DNA of 64,000 bases, from NCBI RefSeq assembly GCF_900046475.1, contig NZ_FCOU01000006.1:47052-111051 (forward strand), read 5' to 3'. The translations under genes were made by a program, and so were the position numbers. Positions 11,353-23,565 of the stretch are shown here, piece by piece; the stretch's first letter is position 1, and each line of letters begins with the position of its first letter. This stretch comes from Collinsella ihumii. Its GTDB lineage: Bacteria; Actinomycetota; Coriobacteriia; Coriobacteriales; Coriobacteriaceae. The notes under the pieces are model-generated. The model was not told where the DNA came from, ran no database searches, and saw only the letters and a list, made by a program, of their open reading frames with translations.

Positions 11353-11724
11353 TAGGGAGAGACAGCTTCCATGGGAAGAGACGAAGTGAATATCTCACAA
11401 TTGCTACGGCCAGGTGTGCCCGCTCGGCCTTCCCCGGTTTCCCCGCAGCGTCCGGTCCCCGGGGTCGCCCCGCGTACCTTGAGAGCCGCATAGCGAGCCC
11501 GGACGCCGACACGGCGTCCGGCGAGAGCGAAATACGATTCGATAGCGATATTGACAGAGTGAAGAACGGATATCGATTCTGCGAAAGGTAAAAGGATTGA
11601 GAGAAAAGATCCTTATATATGGGTAGTAGCAATGAGCATCTGGTCGCCGGGGCGGATACCGCCCCGGCCGGTATGTTCGCGCCGCCCCGGGGGACGCCCC
11701 CGGGGCGCGGATATCAGACGGCAA
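11353..11724 (+). other. 16S-23S internal transcribed spacer, no tRNA
   Basis: 372-bp spacer between 16S and 23S. I find no tRNA cloverleaf on either strand. It contains GC-rich inverted repeats (for example GGCGTCCGG near 11510 and CCGCCCCGG/CCGGGGCGG near 11650-11700) expected for rRNA processing stems. Confidence 0.8.
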
Positions 11725-14699
<2,975 letters not shown>

Positions 14700-14795
14700 C
14701 ATCACTCCGACCGCATCGGACCGCGGACGCTCCCGAGACTCGCTGTGCGGCCCTCAGGGGCACGCGGGCGCCCCCGGGGCGGAGCGCCGCCCACC

Positions 14796-15724
<929 letters not shown>

Positions 15725-15725
<1 letters not shown>

Positions 15726-16582
15726 TGGCAGATGAGATGCTTTCCGGCAACGAGGCGCCGCTGGTGTTCGAGGCGTCCGTGCCCTCCACAAACGATGTCG
15801 CCATCGACGCCGCGCTCGGCGGCGTCCCGCACGGCTGGGCCGTGTGCGCCGACGAGCAGACTGCCGGTCGCGGCAGGCGCGGGCACACGTGGGCGTCGCC
15901 TGCGGGCAGTCTCTACATGTCCGTGGTGCTGAGGCCCCAGGTCCCCATGCAGCACTTCATCGCGCTGCCGGCGGTATGCGCCATGGGCGTCATCGACGCG
16001 CTGCACGGTTTGGGTCTTGCGGGGAGCGTCGGCATCAAATGGCCGAACGACATCGTGGCCCGCGTGGATGCCGACGACCGCACGCCGACCGCGTTCGACA
16101 ACAAGCTCGCGGGCATCCTTGTCGAGGCCCGCGCCAGCGAGGCCGGCCCCTTTGCCGTGGTGGGCATGGGGGTCAACATGCATCCCGTCGAGATCGAGGC
16201 CCCGGCAGAAGGCAACGTGCCGAAGGCGCCGCGCGCGCTGACGCCGGTGTCGTTGGACGAACTTTTGGGGGAAGCGGCTGGCACGGTGGAGGTGCCCGAC
16301 GTGGCCCGACGCCTGCGCGACGCCGTGATCGCGCGCGTCGACGCGTGGGCGGCCCTCGTGCATGAGGGCCGGGCGTCGGCCGGTCCGCTGGCCCCGATTC
16401 TTTCCGAGTATTTCGATCTGGTGCCCATGCTCGGCCATCAGGTCGCCGTGCTGTCTCCCAACGGGCACCTCATGAACACCGGCGTGTTCGCGGGGCTTGA
16501 CGTATGGGGTCGCGCCTGCGTGATGACGCCGGGCGGCGAGCAGACCTATCCTGCCGAGGCGGTCAGCCTGCGCGCGCTGTAG
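15725..16582 (+). CDS. birA: Biotin--[acetyl-CoA-carboxylase] ligase
   Basis: Biotin protein ligase, 285 aa, attaching biotin to carboxylase or decarboxylase subunits in the cytoplasm. The catalytic domain has VPSTNDVA, the biotinyl-AMP loop GRGRRGHTW, SLYMSVVLRP, the KWPND lysine motif and KLAGILVE. A C-terminal SH3-like domain follows (about 235-285). It lacks the N-terminal DNA-binding wing of E. coli BirA, so it is not a repressor. The ATG shares its A with the stop of folK (TAATG), indicating translational coupling. Bases 16123-16150 recur exactly inside an IS21 istB gene at 26019-26046. Confidence 0.93.
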
Positions 16583-16588
16583 CGTGCT

Positions 16589-16624
16589 GATGGGTTGATT
16601 GGGGACGGGTTCGTTTCAACCCAT
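16589..16624. repeat. Short hairpin repeat (family G), copy 1
   Basis: GATGGGTT-gatt-GGGGACGGGTTCGTT-t-CAACCCATG with self-complementary ends (ATGGGTTG/CAACCCAT). A near-identical copy lies at 23326-23363, and the core GGGGACGGGTTC is also in the 86-bp palindrome at 47416. It sits just after birA and may act as a terminator or transcript end. Confidence 0.7.
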
Positions 16625-16674
16625 GCCCGATGTCGTGGAGGTTTCTGCGGGAAAACGCAGCGGCAACCCAGCCG

Positions 16675-17442
16675 CTATTCCGTCATCCGCCGGTAGATCT
16701 CCTGGATGCCGCGAAGCGTCAGAGTCGGATCCACCGCATCGAACGCGTCGGTCGACCGGGCGACGACGCTCGCGAGGCCGCCGGTGGCGATGACATAGGC
16801 GTCGGGCGCCTCAAGTTCGGCTTTGATGCGGGCGACGAGCCCTTCGGCCATGGCGGCCGCTCCCACCACGATGCCGTTCTGCACGGCCTCGATGGTGTTG
16901 CTGCCGATGGCGTGCGCGGGCGCTTCGAGCGGCACGCTGGCAAGCTGCGCCGCGCGGGCCACGAGTGCGTCCATGGAGATGCGGATGCCCGGCGCGATGG
17001 CGCCTCCGATGTAGCTGCCCGAGGCGTCGACCACATCTATATTAGTAGCGGTGCCGAAATCGACCACGATGGCGGGCGAGCCGTAGAACGCGGCGGCGGC
17101 CACGGCGTTGGCGACGCGGTCGGCGCCGACCTCGGCGGGGTTGTCCGCCTTGATGGCGGTGACGCGCGCCGTGTCGCGCCCGACGGCCAAAAACGCCGCG
17201 CCGAGCTGACGGGCCACGCCCTCCCATTCGCGCGTGAGCTGCGGCACCACGCCGGCGAACGCGATGGTGCCCACGCAGGACAGATCGAGCCCGTACATGC
17301 GGAAATACCCCTGCAGGCGCACGTTGATCTCGTCTTTGGTGAAGGTGCGGTCGGTGGGCATGCGCCAGGAGTAGATGAGCTCCTCGCCGTCGAACAGCCC
17401 GAGTGCGGTCTGCGTATTGCCCATATCAACTGCCAGAACCAT
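16675..17442 (-). CDS. coaX: Type III pantothenate kinase
   Basis: First step of coenzyme A synthesis (pantothenate to 4'-phosphopantothenate, ATP and a monovalent cation) in the cytoplasm. It has 255 aa with the ASKHA-fold motifs: DMGNTQTALGLF (phosphate 1), a PAEVGADRVANAVAA stretch containing the GADR catalytic motif, VDFGTATNIDVV (phosphate 2), and GGAIAPGI (adenosine). It is on the minus strand between birA and the ccm operon, convergent with birA. A non-homologous type I/II enzyme is not seen here. Confidence 0.93.
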   Translation of the reverse strand: MVLAVDMGNTQTALGLFDGEELIYSWRMPTDRTFTKDEINVRLQGYFRMYGLDLSCVGTIAFAGVVPQLTREWEGVARQLGAAFLAVGRDTARVTAIKADNPAEVGADRVANAVAAAAFYGSPAIVVDFGTATNIDVVDASGSYIGGAIAPGIRISMDALVARAAQLASVPLEAPAHAIGSNTIEAVQNGIVVGAAAMAEGLVARIKAELEAPDAYVIATGGLASVVARSTDAFDAVDPTLTLRGIQEIYRRMTE

Positions 17443-17579
17443 GATTTTGCTCTTTCAATCGCCCGTTGCATGCCGAACGCGCCCGATCGCGCCATGCGCC
17501 CATTGTATACTTGACCGATGGCAAAACACGATATCGTTGCGCACAGATTCCCCGGAGGAATGCTGTGCTTGGAGTGCAC

Positions 17580-18248
17580 ATGAACAAGAAAGCAAAGCGC
17601 CGCCTGGTGGTCGTGGGCGGCATCGTGATCATCGCCATGCTCGTGATCGTCGCTATCGCGGGCAGCGGCGGGGCGGCCTCGTCGCTGTCCATCGGCGACG
17701 TGCTCGGCGGCGGGTACGAGGGCAAGAAGGTCCAGGTATCCGGTTCGGTGGTGGCCGACTCCATCTCAAACGAGGGCTCGACGGCGGTGTTCGAGATCGC
17801 GCCCGAAGAGGGCGACGCGTCCGAGGAGCTGCAGGTGAGCTATGACGGCGCCCTTCCCGCGACGTTCGGCGCCGGCGTGGTGGCCATCTGCACGGGCACG
17901 GTGCAAGACGGCGTGCTCAACGCGACCGAGATGGTGACCAAGTGCCCCTCCAAATACGAGAGCGCGGAGGGCTCGCTGACCGTGAAGGGTCTGCTCGACC
18001 AGGGCGATGCCATGGTGGGCAAGGACACCAAGATCTGCGGCTACGTGCGCGGAGACATCCAAGCGGTCGATGCTGACTATCGCTTCACGATCGAGTCCCA
18101 GGGCGCCACGCTCAACGTGCGCTACGACGGCGGTCTGGACGACGCCATCGTCGACGGCACGGCCGTGGTCGTATCCGGCGCGCTCGGTGAGGACGGCACG
18201 TTCACGGCAAGCGAGCAGCCGGCCATCGACGAGGCGGTATCCGAATAA
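17580..18248 (+). CDS. ccmE: CcmE-like heme chaperone, CxxxY type, with two OB-fold repeats
   Basis: Membrane-anchored periplasmic-side protein of 222 aa; residues about 8-28 are a single membrane helix. Residues 45-125 are a CcmE-type OB fold (GKKVQVSGSVV, then VSYDGALPATFGAGVVAICT). It ends in CPSKY where classical CcmE has HxxxY, so the heme-binding His is replaced by Cys, as in the CxxxY variants known from archaea and Desulfovibrio. Residues 130-215 form a second OB-like repeat. Together with ccmF, A, B, C and D downstream this marks a system I cytochrome c maturation operon. ATG 17580 is preceded by TTGGAG. Bases 18125-18164 recur in an IS21 istA gene at 27472-27511. Confidence 0.8.
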   Translation: MNKKAKRRLVVVGGIVIIAMLVIVAIAGSGGAASSLSIGDVLGGGYEGKKVQVSGSVVADSISNEGSTAVFEIAPEEGDASEELQVSYDGALPATFGAGVVAICTGTVQDGVLNATEMVTKCPSKYESAEGSLTVKGLLDQGDAMVGKDTKICGYVRGDIQAVDADYRFTIESQGATLNVRYDGGLDDAIVDGTAVVVSGALGEDGTFTASEQPAIDEAVSE

Positions 18249-18354
18249 CGCTTTTTGGCGCGCAGCGCTGCGGGTCTTGTGCCACGTGGCAGGGGCGTGA
18301 CGCCGCGGCATCGGTGCGTGCCATGACGGGCAAGGGGAACAGGGGGCATCCCAT

Positions 18355-20487
18355 ATGATTGCAATGGCTGGCAATGCGCTGCAGGTCCTGGCGCTCGCGG
18401 TGGCGCTTGCGGCGGCCGTCTGCCTTATCGGAGGCGTGAAGCTGCGGCGCGAGGGCCTCGTGAACACGGGCTATCTGCTGGTGTTCGCCAACGCGCTCAT
18501 GCTGACCGGCTGCATCGCCATCATCCTCGCGTGCATGCTGTCCGAAAACTACAGCCTGGCATACGTGGTGTCCAACTATCCGGTGACTGACAGCCCCTTG
18601 AAGCCGCTGTACGAGGTGTCGGCGGTCTGGGCCGGTCGCCAGGGCTCGCTGCTTCTGTGGACCTGGCTCATCTCGGTCTACGCTGCGGTAGTCGCCTGGA
18701 AGCGCATGCACGCGACCGACGACCTCTCCTCGACGGCGCTCGGCGTGACCGAGGTCATCGTCGCGCTGTTCACGGCGACGCTCGTGCTGTCCGAATCCAA
18801 CAACCCCTTCATGCCGACGGCCGCCGAGTACCTGAACGCCGACGGCACGCTGGTGAGCCCTGCGAGCGGCATGAATCCGCTGCTCATGCACTGGGCCATG
18901 ATCTTGCACCCGCCGGCGACCTTTATCGGGTACGCGGGCGTCACGCTGCCGTTCGCCTACGCGATGGCGGCCCTCATCTGCGGCGACCTGTCCGCGCGCT
19001 GGGTCGAGCTGTGCGACAGGCTCGCCGTGTTCGCGTTCATCTTCCTCACCATCGGCATGGCGCTCGGCGCGGTGTGGGCCTACGTGGTCCTCGGCTGGGG
19101 AGGCTTTTGGGCGTGGGACGCCGTGGAGAACGCGAGCCTGTTCTCGTGGCTGACGTCGGTGGCGATGATCCACAGCTTCACGATGTACCGCAAGCACGGC
19201 TGCTTCAAGAAGTGGAGCATGTTCGCGGCGACCATTACGTTCATCTTCGTGGTGCTCGGCACGTTCATCACCCGCTCGGGCCTGGTTCAGTCGGTGCACG
19301 CCTTTGCCGAGGACCCCGTGTCCACGTATTTCTTCCTCGGCATCATGGTGCTCGCGGGCCTCGCGTTCCTGATCGGCCTGGTGCATCGCCATGGCACGTA
19401 TGAGGATGACGACCAGATCGAGTCCATGGTGTCCAAGAACGGGTCGTACTACCTGACGAACATCGTGATGATCGTGGGCGCGGTGCTGTGCGCCTACCTT
19501 ACGATCTCGAGCTCGCTGCCGAGCTTTCTGCCGCTCGGCGGGCAGGTGATCCCCGCGGGCGTGTACAACGCGGTCGCCCGTCCGGTGGGAACGCTGTTTT
19601 GCCTGCTCATGGCGGTGTGTCCCATGCTCGGGTGGCGCAAGACCGACGGCGCGTCGTTCGCGAGGAACATGCGGGTGCCCGCGATCGCCGGCGCGGTGAT
19701 CTTCTGCGGCTTCATGGTTCTGTTCGTAACGAAGTTCGTGCCCGTCTACAACGAGGTCGTCGCCGCGGGCGGCGACCAGGCGGCCGCATACACCGAGCAG
19801 GGTCCCGCCCCGTATTACTTCGCGTGGACGATTCTGGGCTTCTTCACGGCATCGCTTCTGTTCACGAGCTCGCTGTACCTGCTCGGTCGGGGCATGTCGG
19901 CCCGCGTTCGCAACAAGGGCGAGGCGGCGCCCCTGGCGCTCGTGAACCTGTTCCGTCATTCGCCTGCGCAGGCGGGCGGCTATCTGGCGCATCTGGGCGT
20001 GGCCATCGCCCTGGCGGGCCTTGTGGGGTCGACCATGTACGTGACCGAGCGGACCTTCGATGTGTCCGCGACGCCGAACGAGACCGTCGAGGTGGGCGAC
20101 TACGTTCTGACGTTCGACGGCGGCACCGAGGATTCGTTCGACGCGACCGACAACATGATCCGTGCGGTCGGGATGACCGTGTACGATCGATCGGGTCGCG
20201 AGCTGGGGCATATCGCCCCGTCCATGGAGGTCTCCGCGGCCACCAGCCAGCAGACGCTCAACGCAGCGGTGATCACGACGCCGCTCGAGGACCTGTTCGT
20301 CGCGTTCCAGGGCGTGAATGCCGACGGGTCGCTTTCCATCCACGTGAAGATCAATCCGCTCATCCTTCTCAACTGGATCGGCGCCGGCGTGGCGGTTGCG
20401 GGCATCGCATTCGCATGCCTGCCGCGTCGCGCGACGCCGCTGCTCGCTGCCGATGAGCGCGCACGCGAGGAGGCTCGTCGTGGGTAG
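18355..20487 (+). CDS. ccmF: Heme lyase CcmF
   Basis: Large polytopic protein (710 aa, about 14 membrane helices) that ligates heme from CcmE to the CxxCH motif of apocytochromes on the outer face of the membrane. The tryptophan-rich heme-handling motif WGGFWAWDAVENASL is near residues 240-255. Conserved segments FMPTAAEYLN, LHPPATFIGYAG and TRSGLVQSVHAFAEDP also match the family. A periplasmic domain (about 560-670) precedes the last helix. ATG 18355 is preceded by AGGGGG. Its last 8 bp overlap the ccmA start. Confidence 0.93.
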   Translation: MIAMAGNALQVLALAVALAAAVCLIGGVKLRREGLVNTGYLLVFANALMLTGCIAIILACMLSENYSLAYVVSNYPVTDSPLKPLYEVSAVWAGRQGSLLLWTWLISVYAAVVAWKRMHATDDLSSTALGVTEVIVALFTATLVLSESNNPFMPTAAEYLNADGTLVSPASGMNPLLMHWAMILHPPATFIGYAGVTLPFAYAMAALICGDLSARWVELCDRLAVFAFIFLTIGMALGAVWAYVVLGWGGFWAWDAVENASLFSWLTSVAMIHSFTMYRKHGCFKKWSMFAATITFIFVVLGTFITRSGLVQSVHAFAEDPVSTYFFLGIMVLAGLAFLIGLVHRHGTYEDDDQIESMVSKNGSYYLTNIVMIVGAVLCAYLTISSSLPSFLPLGGQVIPAGVYNAVARPVGTLFCLLMAVCPMLGWRKTDGASFARNMRVPAIAGAVIFCGFMVLFVTKFVPVYNEVVAAGGDQAAAYTEQGPAPYYFAWTILGFFTASLLFTSSLYLLGRGMSARVRNKGEAAPLALVNLFRHSPAQAGGYLAHLGVAIALAGLVGSTMYVTERTFDVSATPNETVEVGDYVLTFDGGTEDSFDATDNMIRAVGMTVYDRSGRELGHIAPSMEVSAATSQQTLNAAVITTPLEDLFVAFQGVNADGSLSIHVKINPLILLNWIGAGVAVAGIAFACLPRRATPLLAADERAREEARRG

Positions 20488-21220
20488 GGGGGAGGCGCCC
20501 CTGCCGGGTGCCGGTTTGGCCGTCGAGGCGCATGGCCTGGTCAAGCAGTTCGGCAACCGTCGCGGCCTGGACGGGGTCGATCTCGAGGTGCCCGCCGGCG
20601 CGTTCCTGTCGGTGTTCGGCCCCAACGGCGCGGGCAAGACCACGCTGCTGCGCATGCTCGCCCTGCTCTCGCGCCCGACGCGCGGCTCGCTGCGCCTGCT
20701 GGGCGTCGACGCCCTGGAGGATGCCGACGCGCTCCGGTCGCGCGTGGGGCTCATCTCGCACACCTCGATGCTTTATGGCGACCTGACGGCGCGCGAGAAC
20801 CTCGAGTTCTTCAGTTCCCTGTACGGGGCGCCCGACCGCGCGCGCATCGACGAGCTGCTGCGCCTGGTGGAGCTCGATCACCGCCGCAACGACTGCGTGC
20901 GCACGTTTTCCCGCGGCATGCAGCAGCGCCTGTCGATCGCCCGCGCGCTCATCAACGATCCCGAGCTGGTGTTGCTCGACGAGCCCTATTCCGGCCTGGA
21001 CCCGCATGCCGCCGAGCTTTTCGACGGGCTCATCGCCCGCGTTCGCGCGGGGCGCACGTTCATCATGGTGAGCCATGATCTGGACCGAGGGTTCGAGCTG
21101 TGCACTCACGCGCTGATCCTGGCGCGCGGCCAGGTCGTCGTGTGCGCCGAGAAGGAGCAGGTTGACGCCTCTGCGTTCAAGGACCTGTACCGGGCGACCG
21201 TCGGGATGGGGGTGGCCTAG
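20480..21220 (+). CDS. ccmA: Heme exporter ATP-binding protein CcmA
   Basis: ABC ATPase of 246 aa partnering CcmB and CcmC. Together they release holo-CcmE. Walker A is GPNGAGKTT, the signature FSRGMQQRLS, Walker B LVLLDEPYSGLD and the switch His VSHDLDR. The GTG start at 20480 is chosen because GAGGAGG lies 6 nt upstream. It overlaps ccmF by 8 bp, which implies translational coupling, and ccmB starts directly after the stop. Confidence 0.92.
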   Translation: MGRGEAPLPGAGLAVEAHGLVKQFGNRRGLDGVDLEVPAGAFLSVFGPNGAGKTTLLRMLALLSRPTRGSLRLLGVDALEDADALRSRVGLISHTSMLYGDLTARENLEFFSSLYGAPDRARIDELLRLVELDHRRNDCVRTFSRGMQQRLSIARALINDPELVLLDEPYSGLDPHAAELFDGLIARVRAGRTFIMVSHDLDRGFELCTHALILARGQVVVCAEKEQVDASAFKDLYRATVGMGVA

Positions 21221-21943
21221 ATGAAGCGCTCCGATGCATCGCGGCGGCCTTCGGGGTTCTCGCAGTTCCGCGCGCTGCTCATGAAGGACATCCGGCAGGA
21301 GCTGCGCACCCGCGAGATGCTGACGTCCATGGTCGTCTACGCGCTGCTCGTGCTGACGATTTACGGTGCGGCGCTTTCGCAGGTGGCGGACGGCCTGCAG
21401 GTGGTGTCGTTTGCCGGCGGGCTGCTGTGGGCCCTCATCGTGTTCACGAGCCTTCTGGGTCTCAACCGGAGCTTTTCGCACGAGATCGAGTCGGGGTGTC
21501 TCGAGGGCATCCTGCTGGCGCCTGTCGACCGCTCCGTGATCTTTTTGGCCAAGGCGACGTCGAACCTTCTGTTTCTGGCTGTGGTCGAGTTCATCGTGAT
21601 CCCGCTGTTCTTCCTGTTTTTCCTGTCCGGCGCGGACGTGGCGGCGACGACGCCCATGATCGTATTGCCGCTCGCCGTGGGCACCGTCGGCGTGGCGGGC
21701 GTGGGTACGCTTCTGTCCACCATCGCCATCGATACGCGCGGGCGCGACGTGCTGCTGGCGATCCTGTTCATCCCGGTGATCTTTCCGCTGCTCTACGCGT
21801 GCGTCTCGGCGACCACGACCGCGTTTTTGGGCGTCGAGGGCACGTTCGGCGCCTACTGGACCTCTTGTGCGCTGGCTGCGGCCTACGACGTGATCATGAT
21901 CGCTGCCGCCTGGGGCCTCTACGAATTCGTCCTAGACGCCTAA
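21221..21943 (+). CDS. ccmB: Heme exporter membrane protein CcmB
   Basis: Six-helix ABC permease, 240 aa, of the CcmABC complex. It begins FRALLMKDIRQELRTREML, has the conserved SFSHEIESGCLEGILLAPVD cytoplasmic loop that docks on CcmA, and ends in a hydrophobic helix. It starts at the base after the ccmA stop. Bases 21895-21917 recur exactly in an IS21 istA gene at 27523-27545. Confidence 0.9.
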   Translation: MKRSDASRRPSGFSQFRALLMKDIRQELRTREMLTSMVVYALLVLTIYGAALSQVADGLQVVSFAGGLLWALIVFTSLLGLNRSFSHEIESGCLEGILLAPVDRSVIFLAKATSNLLFLAVVEFIVIPLFFLFFLSGADVAATTPMIVLPLAVGTVGVAGVGTLLSTIAIDTRGRDVLLAILFIPVIFPLLYACVSATTTAFLGVEGTFGAYWTSCALAAAYDVIMIAAAWGLYEFVLDA

Positions 21944-21975
21944 CAACGCACCGAAGGTGTGTCCCCCCTATGCAC

Positions 21976-22146
21976 TTTTGCAAATCGGGGACGTACCTGT
22001 TATTTGCATATCGAGGGCACCTCTTGGGCAGGTTCCAGAGGTTGGGAGCGTTAGGATGTATCTTTTGCATATATTTCTTGCATGCGGGGGCATTCATTCG
22101 GTGTGCAAGAGTGCACGCGGAAGGTACGTCCCCGAATTTGCATTCT
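21976..22146. repeat. MITE-like inverted-repeat element between ccmB and ccmC
   Basis: The 335-bp gap between ccmB and ccmC carries a roughly 170-bp element with inverted ends: TGCAAATCGGGGACGTACCT on the left (about 21979-21998) and its complement with one extra base on the right (22122-22143). The interior is AT-richer and contains several TTTGCATA/TTGCATG motifs. No transposase or coding frame is recognisable. It splits the ccm operon without disrupting a gene. Confidence 0.7.
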
Positions 22147-22278
22147 CCAGGGGCTGCTGTAGGGGGCCTTCTGCAAAAGCGTGCGATTCGACGCCGTCAC
22201 GGGCGGGCGCACGGGCAAATGGGCTACTATAGGGCGTGCATGTTCATGGCGGATAACTCCAGGTAGGGGGAGGGGCTG

Positions 22279-23142
22279 TTGAATACAGGAAAGGAGACGA
22301 CCGGGGCGTTCGGGCGCGCGCTCGAACGTTGGACGCCTGTGCTGCTTGCGGCGGGCGTGCTTCTGACCGTCGTCGACGTTGTGTGGACGTTCACCTTGGC
22401 GCCGCTGGTGCAGGGTGCGCAGCTGTCCGAACCGGTCATCATTGCGGGGACGCAGGTCACCACCAAGCTGCTGCTGTCGCAGAAGATCTTCTATCTGCAC
22501 GTGCCCGTGGCCGTCGCGTCGTTTGCCGCCATGGCGTTCGCGGCGTTTTTCGCTATCCGCTTTCTGATGACCAGGGACCGCGCCTTCGACGTGCGCTCCA
22601 AGACGGCCATGGAGATCACCCTCGTGTTCATCGTCGCCACGATGATCTCGGGCGATCTGTGGACCTATTTCGAATGGGGCGTCTGGTGGACCTGGGAGCC
22701 GCGCCTGACGACGTATTTCATCCTGATGCTGCTGGTCATTGGCTACTTCATCCTGCGCAACGCCTTTGATGACCCTGAGCGTCGCGCACGGTTCAGCGCG
22801 GTGTTCGGCGTGGTGGCATTTATCGATGCGCCGATCTCGTTTTTGATCACGCGCCTGGTTCCCACCTCGATCCACCCGGTGGTGTTTCGCACCGACAGCG
22901 GGTTGCCGCCCATGATGCTCATCCCGTTTCTTCTCGGGCTGTTCGGGATGCTGATGGTCGCGTTCGCGCTCTACCGCATCGCGGTGCGCATCAACATGGA
23001 CGCTTTGGAAGTCGAGGAGCTCAAACAGCAGCTTGAGGAGCAGGACGCCTGGGCGCAGCGCGCTCGGGCCGACGAGGCGCTCGAGCGCCTGCGTGCGCAT
23101 GCCGAGGCGGCGGTTCGAACCGATGGACCTGAGGAGGGCTAA
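22279..23142 (+). CDS. ccmC: Heme exporter protein CcmC
   Basis: Six-helix membrane protein, 287 aa, that loads heme onto CcmE. The tryptophan-rich WWD-type motif reads YFEWGVWWTWEPRLTTYFIL, and conserved heme-ligand His residues lie in YLHVPVAVAS and in the segment around TSIHPVVF. The C-terminal 45 residues form a charged coiled coil (EVEELKQQLEEQDAWAQRAR), which is unusual for CcmC. The start is TTG at 22279 behind GGGGGAGGGG. It is separated from ccmB by the MITE-like element but is in the same direction. Confidence 0.9.
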   Translation: MNTGKETTGAFGRALERWTPVLLAAGVLLTVVDVVWTFTLAPLVQGAQLSEPVIIAGTQVTTKLLLSQKIFYLHVPVAVASFAAMAFAAFFAIRFLMTRDRAFDVRSKTAMEITLVFIVATMISGDLWTYFEWGVWWTWEPRLTTYFILMLLVIGYFILRNAFDDPERRARFSAVFGVVAFIDAPISFLITRLVPTSIHPVVFRTDSGLPPMMLIPFLLGLFGMLMVAFALYRIAVRINMDALEVEELKQQLEEQDAWAQRARADEALERLRAHAEAAVRTDGPEEG

Positions 23143-23144
23143 CG

Positions 23145-23327
23145 ATGGATCCGATTTTGTCTGAAGTCTATTCGACGGTGCTGCCCGCGGCCCCGTATGT
23201 CATCGGCGCGTACGTGGGCATCTGGCTGGTGCTTGCCGTGTTTGTGTTCGTGCTGTTCCGTCGCGCCAAGCACACGAGCCAAGATGTCGAGGCGCTCAAG
23301 GAGGCGCTCGACGCGCGCAAGAACTGA
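23145..23327 (+). CDS. ccmD: CcmD-like small membrane protein
   Basis: 60 aa with one membrane helix (VIGAYVGIWLVLAVFVFVLF) and a charged cytoplasmic tail. Size, topology and position right after ccmC match CcmD, the subunit needed to free holo-CcmE from CcmABC. Sequence conservation of CcmD is poor, so the assignment rests on context. No ccmG or ccmH follows. Confidence 0.75.
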   Translation: MDPILSEVYSTVLPAAPYVIGAYVGIWLVLAVFVFVLFRRAKHTSQDVEALKEALDARKN

Positions 23328-23363
23328 TGGGTTCGTCGGGGACGGGTTCGTTCCAACCCATGG
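23326..23363. repeat. Short hairpin repeat (family G), copy 2
   Basis: GATGGGTT-cgtc-GGGGACGGGTTCGTT-c-CAACCCATG. It matches the copy at 16589-16624 except in the 4-nt linker and one base. It starts within the stop codon of ccmD and may terminate the ccm transcript. Confidence 0.7.
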
Positions 23364-23565
23364 GTGCTTCGGAGACGGATCCCAAAGAGCGCCGACTGGA
23401 TAACTGCCTGCCGCAACGAGGTGCGATTTTGGCTAAAGTTGTCCGGCGTTCTGCAGGTCATGCTCATACCTAACAATTAGTCTGCTACCATGCAGAATAG
23501 TCTGAATACTGTGCATGCCGGACGCTGGTGCGCCTGACAGCTGCTTGAAGTCGGAAGGTGTTTGC

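Noticed and set aside
18202..20763. An 853-codon minus-strand frame opposite ccmF/ccmA
   Set aside because: Same kind of antisense shadow; no domain, and ccmF and ccmA are unambiguous on the plus strand.
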